Of a stretch of 29,133 nt of DNA, positions 7,730 through 15,312 are shown in pieces. The notes under the pieces were generated by a model. That model had not been told where the DNA came from. It saw only the letters and a list, made by a program, of their open reading frames with translations, and did no database searches. Position numbers and translations under genes: made by a program. Each line of letters begins with the position of its first letter. Within the stretch, counting starts at the first letter, position 1. The DNA is from CALFBG01 sp045110315 (GTDB lineage Bacteria > Bacteroidota > Bacteroidia > Chitinophagales > Saprospiraceae), in NCBI GenBank assembly GCA_045110315.1, contig JBGCFY010000163.1, positions 1 to 29,133 on the forward strand, written 5' to 3'.

Positions 7730-8048
7730 ATTTTGTTGTGAAAATTATAAAATGCTCTTTATAATTAGAAATTTAAACGGACTGAATAAAACTTTAGGGT
7801 AGGCTATAATTATTCGTAAAACCTTGAAATTAGAAAGAAGAGGCGTTTATTTATGTATACTATGCTTTGATAGGAAGAGTATAAATATAGACCAGAAACT
7901 AGCCTTGTTATTTTCCTCTATTAGATAATCATTAAGTCAAAATTGTATTACCACTAAATTGTGTAAGATTTTGTACAGAATCAAGACACGAAAAGGGGGT
8001 TAACCTTTGCTAAGTAAAATTTGAGCAACGAAGAGATTATATAAAAAA

Positions 8049-8082
8049 TGATACAAATTAATAAGTGATTTAGTTTGTATCA
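8049..8082. repeat. Inverted repeat with 12-bp stem
   Basis: TGATACAAATTA (8049-8060) pairs with TAGTTTGTATCA (8071-8082), one G-T mismatch, around a 10-nt loop. There is no T tract directly after it, so it is not a classical terminator. It may be a protein-binding site or a structured RNA remnant. Confidence 0.55.
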
Positions 8083-8303
8083 ATGTATAATAAAAAAACC
8101 TTCGAATCATATTCGTTGCCACTTGACTCACTTCATTTTTAGGCTAAACCCTTACAAACTTACTTTATGACTTTAGTAATTCCATTTCCTAATCTTTGCC
8201 GCGTAACCTTAACTCTTTCTCAAGATCCTATAAACTTATCTTACAACGATATGGGGTAAAAAGTTTTAATTCTATTTATTATCTAATTTCAAAATACTTT
8301 CAG

Positions 8304-8319
8304 TGTTCCACGTGGAACA
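8304..8319. promoter_or_regulatory. parS: parS site 1 (perfect)
   Basis: TGTTCCACGTGGAACA, fitting the widespread ParB box TGTTNCACGTGNAACA and perfectly palindromic. Left-most site of the array. Confidence 0.9.
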
Positions 8320-8527
8320 TTAAGGTATTGTTCATACTTGTACAGGTTTTTATTCTTTGTAAAAAGCTCTTTGGAACCTAACTCTATGCTTAAAGAATGT
8401 TACCCAAGCTCGTATTCAGTTCAATTAAATTCTTTGTGCTTTATAAATATTCTTTGAATTAACTGGAGTTTATTTGCTCAACTGATCAGTGGAATGAATA
8501 AAGAAAGTAAAATTTATCCAACTCGTA

Positions 8528-8543
8528 TGTTCCACGTGGAACA
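8528..8543. promoter_or_regulatory. parS: parS site 2 (perfect)
   Basis: Exact 16-mer, 224 bp after site 1. Flanks are not symmetric. Confidence 0.9.
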
Positions 8544-8779
8544 ATAGTCAAGGATTAGTTTAGTTTGGTTTGGTTGTCTTGTTGATTGTACAAATATTGA
8601 GTAAAGGTAGAACTACTATTTAGTACTTAACTAGTTTGTCAATCTTCTATAATTTTTTTATGGAGCTGAACATTACTAGAATAGCTGCTATTGCTAATTA
8701 TAATGATCCAAGTTAGTTAGGGTAGAATTTGAATGAAGCACTTTTAGTTCTTGTGTTATTCCCAATACTATATTACGAT

Positions 8780-8795
8780 TGTTCCACGTGGAACA
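8780..8795. promoter_or_regulatory. parS: parS site 3 (perfect)
   Basis: Exact 16-mer, 252 bp after site 2. It starts the densely spaced core of the array. Confidence 0.9.
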
Positions 8796-8888
8796 TTTAC
8801 TGGAAATTTAATTCAGATCAATAAACTGACAAAGAAAGACAAGAATTTCCTCAATAGTATTTTTCCTATCTAAGTTTTTCCTACACAC

Positions 8889-8904
8889 TGTTCCACGTGG
8901 AACA
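8889..8904. promoter_or_regulatory. parS: parS site 4 (perfect)
   Basis: Exact 16-mer, 109 bp after site 3. Confidence 0.9.
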
Positions 8905-9008
8905 AATGACTCTTAGCATAAATAAATTTAGGTACTAAAATATGTTGGAGTAGGAGACTATTTATTTGTTTATGCTTATATAAAGTCTTCTTTCTTTATC
9001 TTATAAAT

Positions 9009-9024
9009 TGTTCCACGTGGAACA
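9009..9024. promoter_or_regulatory. parS: parS site 5 (perfect)
   Basis: Exact 16-mer, 120 bp after site 4. The palindrome extends by one base pair on each side. Confidence 0.9.
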
Positions 9025-9145
9025 AAGAGTCATTACTTAAGAATGATATCAATTATAATAGGTAGTTCATGCAAGCTTTAAGCAATGAATAAGGGTGGAC
9101 TTTATATATTTCCCCTAATATCATCACTATAGTTAGTTTCAATAA

Positions 9146-9161
9146 TGTTCCACGTGGAACA
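9146..9161. promoter_or_regulatory. parS: parS site 6 (perfect)
   Basis: Exact 16-mer, 137 bp after site 5, within a 20-bp palindrome (9144-9163). Confidence 0.9.
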
Positions 9162-9284
9162 TTGATACTTTATTTATTAGGAAAAGAGTATTACAAAGAG
9201 GGGAGAAAGGATGAAGTATTAGAAGAGAAGCTTATAATAGCTTATAATTCTAGTAAGGATTAAGCTTTTATTTGTTCTTACTAT

Positions 9285-9300
9285 TGTTCCATATGGAACA
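9285..9300. promoter_or_regulatory. parS: parS site 7, symmetric variant (CATATG core)
   Basis: TGTTCCATATGGAACA differs from the others at two central positions, changed symmetrically so the palindrome is kept. It lies in a 28-bp perfect palindrome (9279-9306). The central CG is important in characterised ParB boxes, so binding may be reduced. Confidence 0.6.
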
Positions 9301-9400
9301 ATAGTATTGGGTTGAAAGAAGAAAAGTTTACTAAAAGTAGAGTTTGCATCCACTCAATACACCTAAGAGTTTATAAATTTTTATGTTTATCTAGTTTGAT

Positions 9401-9416
9401 TGTTCCACGTGGAACA
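9401..9416. promoter_or_regulatory. parS: parS site 8 (perfect, in a 36-bp palindrome)
   Basis: Exact 16-mer, 116 bp after site 7. The flanks CTAGTTTGA and TCAAACTAG are complementary, giving a 36-bp palindrome (9391-9426) with a single mismatched pair. Confidence 0.9.
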
Positions 9417-9532
9417 GTCAAACTAGATTTATCTGAGATATTAATATTACTTAAGAGTTACATTTCAGAGAATGTTGATCTTATAAGATTATTTAGTTTT
9501 CACAAAGAACCTGTTTTATTTGCCTTTATAAT

Positions 9533-9548
9533 TGTTCCACGTGGAACA
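9533..9548. promoter_or_regulatory. parS: parS site 9 (perfect)
   Basis: Exact 16-mer, 132 bp after site 8, within a 20-bp palindrome (9531-9550). Confidence 0.9.
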
Positions 9549-9652
9549 ATCAACCAAGCTTAGTTCTAGAAAAGCTTATTGAGTCTATCACTTACAACTT
9601 TAAGTTTTGTCGAATAGGATAGAACCTTATCATTCTATACTATGCCTATTAA

Positions 9653-9668
9653 TGTTCCACATGGAACA
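9653..9668. promoter_or_regulatory. parS: parS site 10, one-base variant
   Basis: TGTTCCACATGGAACA: the central CG is CA, one change from the array consensus. It is 120 bp after site 9, and its flanks extend the symmetry to 20 bp. Confidence 0.65.
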
Positions 9669-9732
9669 TTCTATCAGATAAGTAAGATTAAAGTAGTAGA
9701 GGAAACTCAAAAAATCGAACAAATGTAAAACA

Positions 9733-9768
9733 AAATAGCCAAGTAGTATTAATGCTACTTGGCTATTT
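9733..9768 (-). terminator. Terminator of the thr operon
   Basis: AAATAGCCAAGTAG and CTACTTGGCTATTT form a perfect 14-bp stem with an 8-nt loop. Read on the minus strand it is followed by a T-rich run, 24 bp after the thrC stop codon. It separates thr transcription from the parS array. Confidence 0.85.
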
Positions 9769-9791
9769 ATAATGGTTAACTTCAATGATCT

Positions 9792-11093
9792 TTAATAATT
9801 ATTGAGCAACCAACGCTTAAATTGATCGTAATCAGGGTCAAGATAATGTGCTTCTTTTTGTTTGTCTGCTAGAATTGCTAACCGCTCAGGAATAGGAATT
9901 GTCTTATTTAAGATGCCTTCCATGTCTTTTTTGAATTTAGCAGGATGCGCAGTTTCTAATACTATTCCTTGAATATTGGGGTTTTTGATTGTATAAGCTT
10001 GTAACGCGAGGTATCCAACGGCACCATGAGGGTCGATTAAGTAGTCGTATTGTTCATATATTTCTTGTACAGCAGCTCTAGTTTCTTCATCTGTATAAGA
10101 AAACCCTGTGATATCTTTAGTCATATTGTTCCACGTGGAACAATAGAATTCATCCATTCGTGCAAAGTTTGATGGATTTCCCACATCCATTGCATTAGAT
10201 ATCGTACGAACAGACGGACGAGGTGTATAAGTACCAGTATTAAGATAGGTGGGAACTACATTATTTGCATTGGTCGCCGCAATGAATTGGTGAACAGGTA
10301 AGCCCATCTTCTTAGCGATTAATCCCGCAGTAAGGTTTCCAAAGTTTCCACTAGGAATGGAAAATACAACAGGCTTAGAAGGATCCGTTAACTGCTTTAC
10401 TGCTTCAAAGTAATAGAAGGATTGAGGAATTAATCGTGCAATATTAATAGAGTTAGCGGAACTAAGCCGAAGTTGCTTGCATAGCGCTTGGTCTAAAAAA
10501 GATTGTTTTACTAAAGCTTGACAGTCATCAAAGGTTCCATTAACTTCAATGGCACGAATATTTTTCCCCAAGGTAGTTAATTGCTTCTCTTGTAACATAC
10601 TCACTTTACCACTCGGATAAAGGATTACGACTTCAATACCAGGTGTATCATAAAAACCTGCGGCAACAGCACCACCAGTGTCTCCAGAAGTAGCGACGAG
10701 AATAATTAGTTCTTGCTTATTATCTTCATTAAAATGACTCATTAGTTGAGACATGAATCGGGCACCAAAATCCTTGAAGGCTAGGGAAGGACCATGAAAG
10801 AGTTCTAAAATGTGTAAATCTGCGGCTAAAGTTTTCAGAGGCGCAGGAAAGTTAATGGAAGATTCAATAATGCTTTTAAGCTTATCCTCTGGTAAGGCAC
10901 CTTGTAAGAGTACCTTAGATACTTCAAAGGCTAATTCAGGAAAAGAATAATCTTGGAGCTGCTTAAAGAAATACTCCGGTAATTGAGGAATGTGCTCAGG
11001 CATATAAAGACCATTATCTTCGGGTAAACCCTTAAAAACTGCTTCTTTTAGCGAGACAAATTTTGTAGTATTCTTTGTGCTATATAAACGCAT
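9792..11093 (-). CDS. thrC: Threonine synthase
   Basis: 433 residues, the length of the bacterial short-form PLP enzyme that turns O-phosphohomoserine into threonine. Motifs: N-terminal MRLYSTKN, the PLP lysine K107 in LAFKDFGARFM, SGDTGG (136-141), the phosphate-binding SGNFGN (248-253) and MDVGNPSNF (302-310). It is the last gene of thrABC, 42 bp after thrB. An exact parS site is embedded at codons 318-322, so this stretch serves both protein and DNA functions. That DNA-level constraint may have fixed the Cys-Ser-Thr-Trp-Asn sequence in a surface segment of otherwise variable sequence. Confidence 0.95.
   Translation of the reverse strand: MRLYSTKNTTKFVSLKEAVFKGLPEDNGLYMPEHIPQLPEYFFKQLQDYSFPELAFEVSKVLLQGALPEDKLKSIIESSINFPAPLKTLAADLHILELFHGPSLAFKDFGARFMSQLMSHFNEDNKQELIILVATSGDTGGAVAAGFYDTPGIEVVILYPSGKVSMLQEKQLTTLGKNIRAIEVNGTFDDCQALVKQSFLDQALCKQLRLSSANSINIARLIPQSFYYFEAVKQLTDPSKPVVFSIPSGNFGNLTAGLIAKKMGLPVHQFIAATNANNVVPTYLNTGTYTPRPSVRTISNAMDVGNPSNFARMDEFYCSTWNNMTKDITGFSYTDEETRAAVQEIYEQYDYLIDPHGAVGYLALQAYTIKNPNIQGIVLETAHPAKFKKDMEGILNKTIPIPERLAILADKQKEAHYLDPDYDQFKRWLLNNY
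10127..10142. promoter_or_regulatory. parS: parS site 11 (perfect, inside thrC)
   Basis: Exact 16-mer within a 22-bp palindrome (10124-10145), in the thrC reading frame. On the minus strand it encodes Cys318-Ser-Thr-Trp-Asn322. It is 474 bp after site 10. Confidence 0.88.
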
Positions 11094-11135
11094 GAAATGT
11101 ATATTTTAATGAGATAGCGTACAGGAAAAAGTTGT

Positions 11136-12068
11136 TTACACAACTATGGCTCCTTCTTGGTTAATCTTTGAGATAAATAATTGACTTTCTATTTTCAGAT
11201 CAGTAAATATACGTTGCATGGCTACACCTATATTCTCTGCTAGATTGCTGTTGGCACTCAATGCAAAAATGGAAGGTCCTGCTCCAGAAATACTACAGCC
11301 TAATGCACCATTTTCAAGTGCTGCTGCCTTCACTTCATAGAAACCTGGAATTAACTTTGCTCGCTGCGGTTCTATCATCACATCTTGTAAAGAGCGTTGA
11401 ATAAGGTCTAAATCAGAGTTGTATAAACCAATAATCAAACCTGCAATATTTCCTGTTTGTTGTACGGCTTGCGTTAAGCTTACCGTATCCTTTAAAATTG
11501 CCCTAGAATCTTTCGTCAAAATTTGAATATGAGGATGAATGACAGTAGCATATAAGCCTTTCGGTAAATGCAAACGGTGAATATCTAAACTCGCATTATC
11601 CCGTATCAATTGCATCCCACCTAAAAGTGAAGGTCCTACATTATCAGCATGGTAAGCACCATCCGCAATTTGTTCTCCTAAAACAGCAAATGGTAGTAAT
11701 TCCGCTTTTGTTAAAGGCAGCTTGTATAAAGCATTAATTGCCATTACGCCTGCTACCGCGCTAGCGGCACTAGAACCTAATCCACTACCGAAAGGCATTT
11801 TCTTACGAATTTCAAATTCAATACCTCGATCTGCTTCTCCTAAATGTTCAAGTAATTTTAAAGCAGCATAACCAGCTGTATTCCTTTCTATTGCTAAAGG
11901 TAGCTTTTTTTGATCACCAGTAATCTTAGTGATTTTTAAACCTGGTGTGTCAACAAATGTTGCAATGATTTCGTCTCCGGGATGCTCTAACGCAAATCCC
12001 AAAATGTCATATCCGCAAGCAACATTGGCTACGGATGCAGGGGCAAAAACTTTAATTCCAAGACTCAT
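11136..12068 (-). CDS. thrB: Homoserine kinase (GHMP family)
   Basis: 310 residues, normal for ThrB. The N-terminus has APASVANVACGYDILGFAL (10-28), the substrate-binding segment of homoserine kinases. The ATP-binding glycine-rich motif is PFGSGLGSSAAS (92-103), and GCSISGAGPSIFAL is the C-terminal GHMP motif. It phosphorylates homoserine to O-phosphohomoserine, the ThrC substrate. The 42-bp spacings to thrA and thrC on the same strand indicate one operon. Confidence 0.95.
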   Translation of the reverse strand: MSLGIKVFAPASVANVACGYDILGFALEHPGDEIIATFVDTPGLKITKITGDQKKLPLAIERNTAGYAALKLLEHLGEADRGIEFEIRKKMPFGSGLGSSAASAVAGVMAINALYKLPLTKAELLPFAVLGEQIADGAYHADNVGPSLLGGMQLIRDNASLDIHRLHLPKGLYATVIHPHIQILTKDSRAILKDTVSLTQAVQQTGNIAGLIIGLYNSDLDLIQRSLQDVMIEPQRAKLIPGFYEVKAAALENGALGCSISGAGPSIFALSANSNLAENIGVAMQRIFTDLKIESQLFISKINQEGAIVV

Positions 12069-12110
12069 AATAGTATATAAATAAAAAATATAAATTTTAG
12101 TAGTAATACT

Positions 12111-14567
12111 TTACACCATATTACCAATTGTAATAATTTCAGCAAAAATACCAGCTGCCGTAACTTCTGCTCCTGCACCAGGTCCTCTTACGACTAAAGG
12201 ACGATCTTTGTAGCGATCGGTCGTAAATACAATCATATTATCGCTACCATCTAAAGTATAGAAAGGATCTAATGGGTCAACCGTTTTAAGCGAAATCGTA
12301 GCTTTATTATCTTCTAGCGTTGCAATCATTCGTAAGCGGCCATTTTCCTGCGCTGCTTGTAACCGTAGCGATTCAAAATGTGCATCAGCTTCAGCAATTG
12401 CCACAAAGAAATCTTCAATAGACTCGGCATCTTGACAAGCTTGTGGAAGTATATGCTCCACGCTTACATCTGTAGGTTCTATGGCTAGTCCAGTTTCCCG
12501 CGCTAAAATGACTAATTTCCGTCGGATATCAACGCCGTTCAAATCAATTCTAGGATCAGGTTCTGTATAACCTAAAGTTTTTGCCTCCTTTACAATAGCG
12601 CTGAAAGGGTTATCTGCCGATTCAAAAGAATTAAAAATATAAGAGAGAGAACCAGAAAGCACACCTTCAATCTTAATAATCCGGTCGCCACTATTCATCA
12701 AATCCCGTAAGGTAGAAATTACGGGTAAACCCGCTCCGACATTCGTTTCGTATAAAAACTGAACCCCATTTCGATCGGCAATATTTTTTAAACGCTGGTA
12801 GCGAAGATAAGAGGAAGAAGTGGCAATTTTATTGGGCGTAGAAATGGAAATACTAGCCCCTAAAATTGATTCGTAATATTCGGCGATCTGCTCATTGGCA
12901 GTGTTATCTACAAAAATACTATTCGATAAATTTCTTTCTTTCATTTCTTCCACAAAACGTGCAATGTTCATGGGCGTTTCCGAAGCTAAAAGTTTTGGCA
13001 TCCAATCTTCCAAATCAATTCCATCATTATTGAATTGCATTTTTCGGCTATTAGCCAAACCGACTACTTTTATTTCTAAAGCGCTATTCTCTTTGAGATG
13101 TGCAGCGTGACGCTGGATTTGTTTAATCAATGTACTACCAATCAATCCTGTTCCTACCATGAATACGTTGATTTCTTTGGTGTCAGACAAAAAGAAGCCT
13201 TGGTGTAAGGCATTCAAAGCTTTACTTTCATCTTCCATAGGAATCACCACGGATACGTTGAGCTCCGAAGAACCTTGTGCAATCGCGGCTACGTTAATCC
13301 CATTTTTACCTAAGGATTGAAAGAGGCGACCAGAAATCCCCGGTCGATAACGCATATTCTCTCCAATGATGGCAATAACGGCTAGGTCTTCTTCAACGAT
13401 TACAGGATCAACAACTCCACTTTGCATTTCAAATTCAAAAGTACTATCTATTTTCTTTTTTGCCTTTTTGGCAAATTGAGGCTGAATGGCAAAACTAATG
13501 GAGGACTCCGATGATCCTTGGGTAATTAAAATTACATTGATATTCGCCAACGCTAGCGCATTAAATAATCTCGCGGCAATCCCTGGCACACCAAAGAGCC
13601 CACTTCCCTGCAAAGACAATAAGGCAATATCACCAATAGAAGAAATTCCTTTAACCGCATGACCGTTGGGATCACTTTTATCAGATATATAAGTTCCTTC
13701 AAAATCTGGCTTAAAAGTATTTTTAATTGAAATGGGAATATTTTTCTCTAAGGCTGGTTGCAACGTTGGTGGGTAAATCACTTTAGCACCAAAATGCGAC
13801 ATCTCCATCGCTTCCGCATAAGTCATGCTTGGAATCGTAAATGCTTTCTTTACCTTTCGAGGATCCGCAGTAAGTACACCATCGACATCCGTCCAGATTT
13901 CGATTTGCTCCGCTTTTAGTCCTGCGGCTAATAAGGACGCTGTATAGTCAGAACCACCACGACCTAAGGTTGTCGTCAATCCTCCTCGAGCAGAACCAAT
14001 GAATCCGGTAACTACTTGCACTTCGGGATGTTCTTGATAATAGGCTTTTATTTTTTTATAGGTTAAAGCGAAGTCTACTTTTGCCCCACTAAAATTTTTG
14101 TCTGTTTTGATGATTTTTCTTGCATCAAGGTACGCAGCGTTAATACCTGCCGTTTGCAATACTTTTGCAATGAGATAGCAAGAGTTGCGTTCCCCAAAAC
14201 TCAAAACGTAATCTAACGTCCGCCTAGAGGCTTCTCTTACGAGAAAAATTCCGTGCAATAAGCTTTTGAGTGTTTCGTGATTTTCTGAAATTTCTGCTAA
14301 TACACTAGGCAATAATTCAGGACTAATCAATGCTTTTGCGCTATCAATATGGCGTTTACTGAATTGCTCAAAAAGTAGATCATAGCTTTTATCTCCTTTC
14401 GCCGCCAAACTACTCATCTTAATTAGCAAATCCGTGGTTCCACCAAGGGCAGAAAAAACGACCGTAAACTTTTCACCTTGGGAATAGTATCCTTTTAGTA
14501 TTTCTACAATGCCTTTAATGCGTTCTGGTTGAGCTACGGAAGAGCCACCAAACTTCAATACTTTCAT
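12111..14567 (-). CDS. thrA: Bifunctional aspartokinase / homoserine dehydrogenase
   Basis: 818 residues, the standard fusion length. The N-terminal kinase has KFGGSSV (5-11), SFGERNS (123-129) and GRGGSD (202-207). Two ACT regulatory modules follow, each with a recognisable ITQGSSE (348-354) or IAQGSSE (429-435) turn, expected to sense threonine. The C-terminal dehydrogenase has the NAD(P)-binding VGTGLIG (471-477), NVGAGLPV (609-616), EGVLSGS (634-640) and GYTEPDP (666-672). The enzyme performs the first and third steps of the aspartate pathway. It heads thrABC. No threonine/isoleucine-rich leader peptide is evident in the 283 bp upstream, so attenuation as in E. coli is not supported; allosteric feedback is. 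Confidence 0.96.
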   Translation of the reverse strand: MKVLKFGGSSVAQPERIKGIVEILKGYYSQGEKFTVVFSALGGTTDLLIKMSSLAAKGDKSYDLLFEQFSKRHIDSAKALISPELLPSVLAEISENHETLKSLLHGIFLVREASRRTLDYVLSFGERNSCYLIAKVLQTAGINAAYLDARKIIKTDKNFSGAKVDFALTYKKIKAYYQEHPEVQVVTGFIGSARGGLTTTLGRGGSDYTASLLAAGLKAEQIEIWTDVDGVLTADPRKVKKAFTIPSMTYAEAMEMSHFGAKVIYPPTLQPALEKNIPISIKNTFKPDFEGTYISDKSDPNGHAVKGISSIGDIALLSLQGSGLFGVPGIAARLFNALALANINVILITQGSSESSISFAIQPQFAKKAKKKIDSTFEFEMQSGVVDPVIVEEDLAVIAIIGENMRYRPGISGRLFQSLGKNGINVAAIAQGSSELNVSVVIPMEDESKALNALHQGFFLSDTKEINVFMVGTGLIGSTLIKQIQRHAAHLKENSALEIKVVGLANSRKMQFNNDGIDLEDWMPKLLASETPMNIARFVEEMKERNLSNSIFVDNTANEQIAEYYESILGASISISTPNKIATSSSYLRYQRLKNIADRNGVQFLYETNVGAGLPVISTLRDLMNSGDRIIKIEGVLSGSLSYIFNSFESADNPFSAIVKEAKTLGYTEPDPRIDLNGVDIRRKLVILARETGLAIEPTDVSVEHILPQACQDAESIEDFFVAIAEADAHFESLRLQAAQENGRLRMIATLEDNKATISLKTVDPLDPFYTLDGSDNMIVFTTDRYKDRPLVVRGPGAGAEVTAAGIFAEIITIGNMV

Positions 14568-14577
14568 ATTTTTGGGA

Positions 14578-14585
14578 CAAATTTA
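14578..14585 (-). promoter_or_regulatory. thrA: Possible -7 element of thrABC
   Basis: TAAATTTG on the minus strand fits TAnnTTTG and would give a very short leader before the thrA ATG. No matching -33 element is seen. Confidence 0.25.
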
Positions 14586-14663
14586 TTATTTATTTATATA
14601 ATATAAAACCTATTGATTGTAAGGCAAAAACTGTGCAAAAAAACAGATTAGCCCATAAAACTT

Positions 14664-14696
14664 TTGCTATTTACTGTTTTTATAAATCAATAGCAA
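14664..14696. repeat. Inverted repeat upstream of thrA
   Basis: TTGCTATT and AATAGCAA form an 8-bp perfect stem with a 17-nt loop about 100 bp before thrA. It could be an operator. It is not followed by a clear T tract. Confidence 0.35.
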
Positions 14697-14850
14697 TGAA
14701 GTGCTTCAAAAATTCGAAAACAACTTCAATGTGTATGAAAATCTGCCGCTATTTTTTATCATAGGATAGAGGAAGTTAAAGGGGAAGAAGTTTAGCTAGA
14801 GATCAGGTTTTATTTTGCCATGGAGGCAGAGAATGGAGTTTGAGTTTTTT

Positions 14851-15312
14851 TTAAGAAATAAAAGATTGCTTCCTTAGGGCGAGGCAATCCTCTTCTTTAG
14901 CTCTCATTAATGCTTTTTCAGCGGGCGTTTTATCTCTGTAGCCACATAAGTGTAAAACACCGTGAATAACGACTCGACAAAATTCATCTTCAAAACTTGT
15001 CTTAAACTGTTTTGCGTTTTCTTTTACTCGGTCGATGCTAATAAAAATATCTCCCTCAATCTTTACTTCCGAATAAGGAAAAGTAATAATATCAGTATAG
15101 GTGTCGTGATTTAAATGCTTGAGATTGATTTCGTGAAGATACTCGTCGGAGCAAAAAATGAAACTAAGTTTTGTCAATTGGAAGTCCTCAATTTCAATCA
15201 CTTTTGATATCCATTGTTGAATACCTGCTTCCTCTTGTATTTGGAAGTCAATATGCTCCGCAAAAAACTCAATTTTATCAGTTTCCTCGAGATTAGGAAA
15301 ATCAGGTATCAT
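14851..15312 (-). CDS. ybeY: rRNA maturation endoribonuclease YbeY
   Basis: 153 residues, normal for YbeY, a zinc-dependent RNase in 16S rRNA 3' maturation and ribosome quality control. The motif is H117-GVL-H121-LCGYR-D127, with the spacing of the family's H-x3-H-x5-H zinc site but Asp in place of the third His. The upstream conserved segment DTYTDIITFPY (70-80) is the usual 'LTDVLSFP' region. Its ATG overlaps the stop of the preceding ATPase gene (ATGA, 15309-15312), so translation is probably coupled. The third-ligand substitution may be lineage-typical; Asp can also hold zinc. Confidence 0.93.
   Translation of the reverse strand: MIPDFPNLEETDKIEFFAEHIDFQIQEEAGIQQWISKVIEIEDFQLTKLSFIFCSDEYLHEINLKHLNHDTYTDIITFPYSEVKIEGDIFISIDRVKENAKQFKTSFEDEFCRVVIHGVLHLCGYRDKTPAEKALMRAKEEDCLALRKQSFIS

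Larger units (their letters stand above)
7344..9791. other. 2.4-kb gene-free centromere-like region with parS array
   Basis: No credible gene is present. Small open frames here either cross several parS palindromes or have no recognisable start or protein-like composition. The left 0.95 kb (7407-8303) has a 34-bp perfect palindrome, an 11-bp tandem repeat and a 12-bp-stem inverted repeat. The right part holds ten parS sites from 8304 to 9668. Both ends are closed by terminators (7371-7406 for the rightward hydrolase gene, 9733-9768 for leftward thrC), so the region should be largely free of read-through. A ParB-loading, ParB-spreading centromere beside oriC is the natural reading. The plus strand looks G-rich in parts of it. 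Confidence 0.8.

Noticed and set aside
8196..8381. 61-residue open frame over parS site 1
   Set aside because: Low-complexity, AT-driven composition, crosses a parS palindrome, no start support.
9312..9563. 83-residue open frame within the parS array
   Set aside because: It translates two parS palindromes (VPRGT twice), has no promoter or recognisable protein pattern, and lies in repeat DNA.
8304..9668. CRISPR array reading of the regular palindromes
   Set aside because: The repeats are 16-bp perfect palindromes with 90-240 bp between them and no Cas genes; this fits ParB boxes, not CRISPR.
14568..14850. Threonine attenuator or leader peptide before thrA
   Set aside because: I found no short frame rich in Thr or Ile codons and no terminator with a T tract next to the start.
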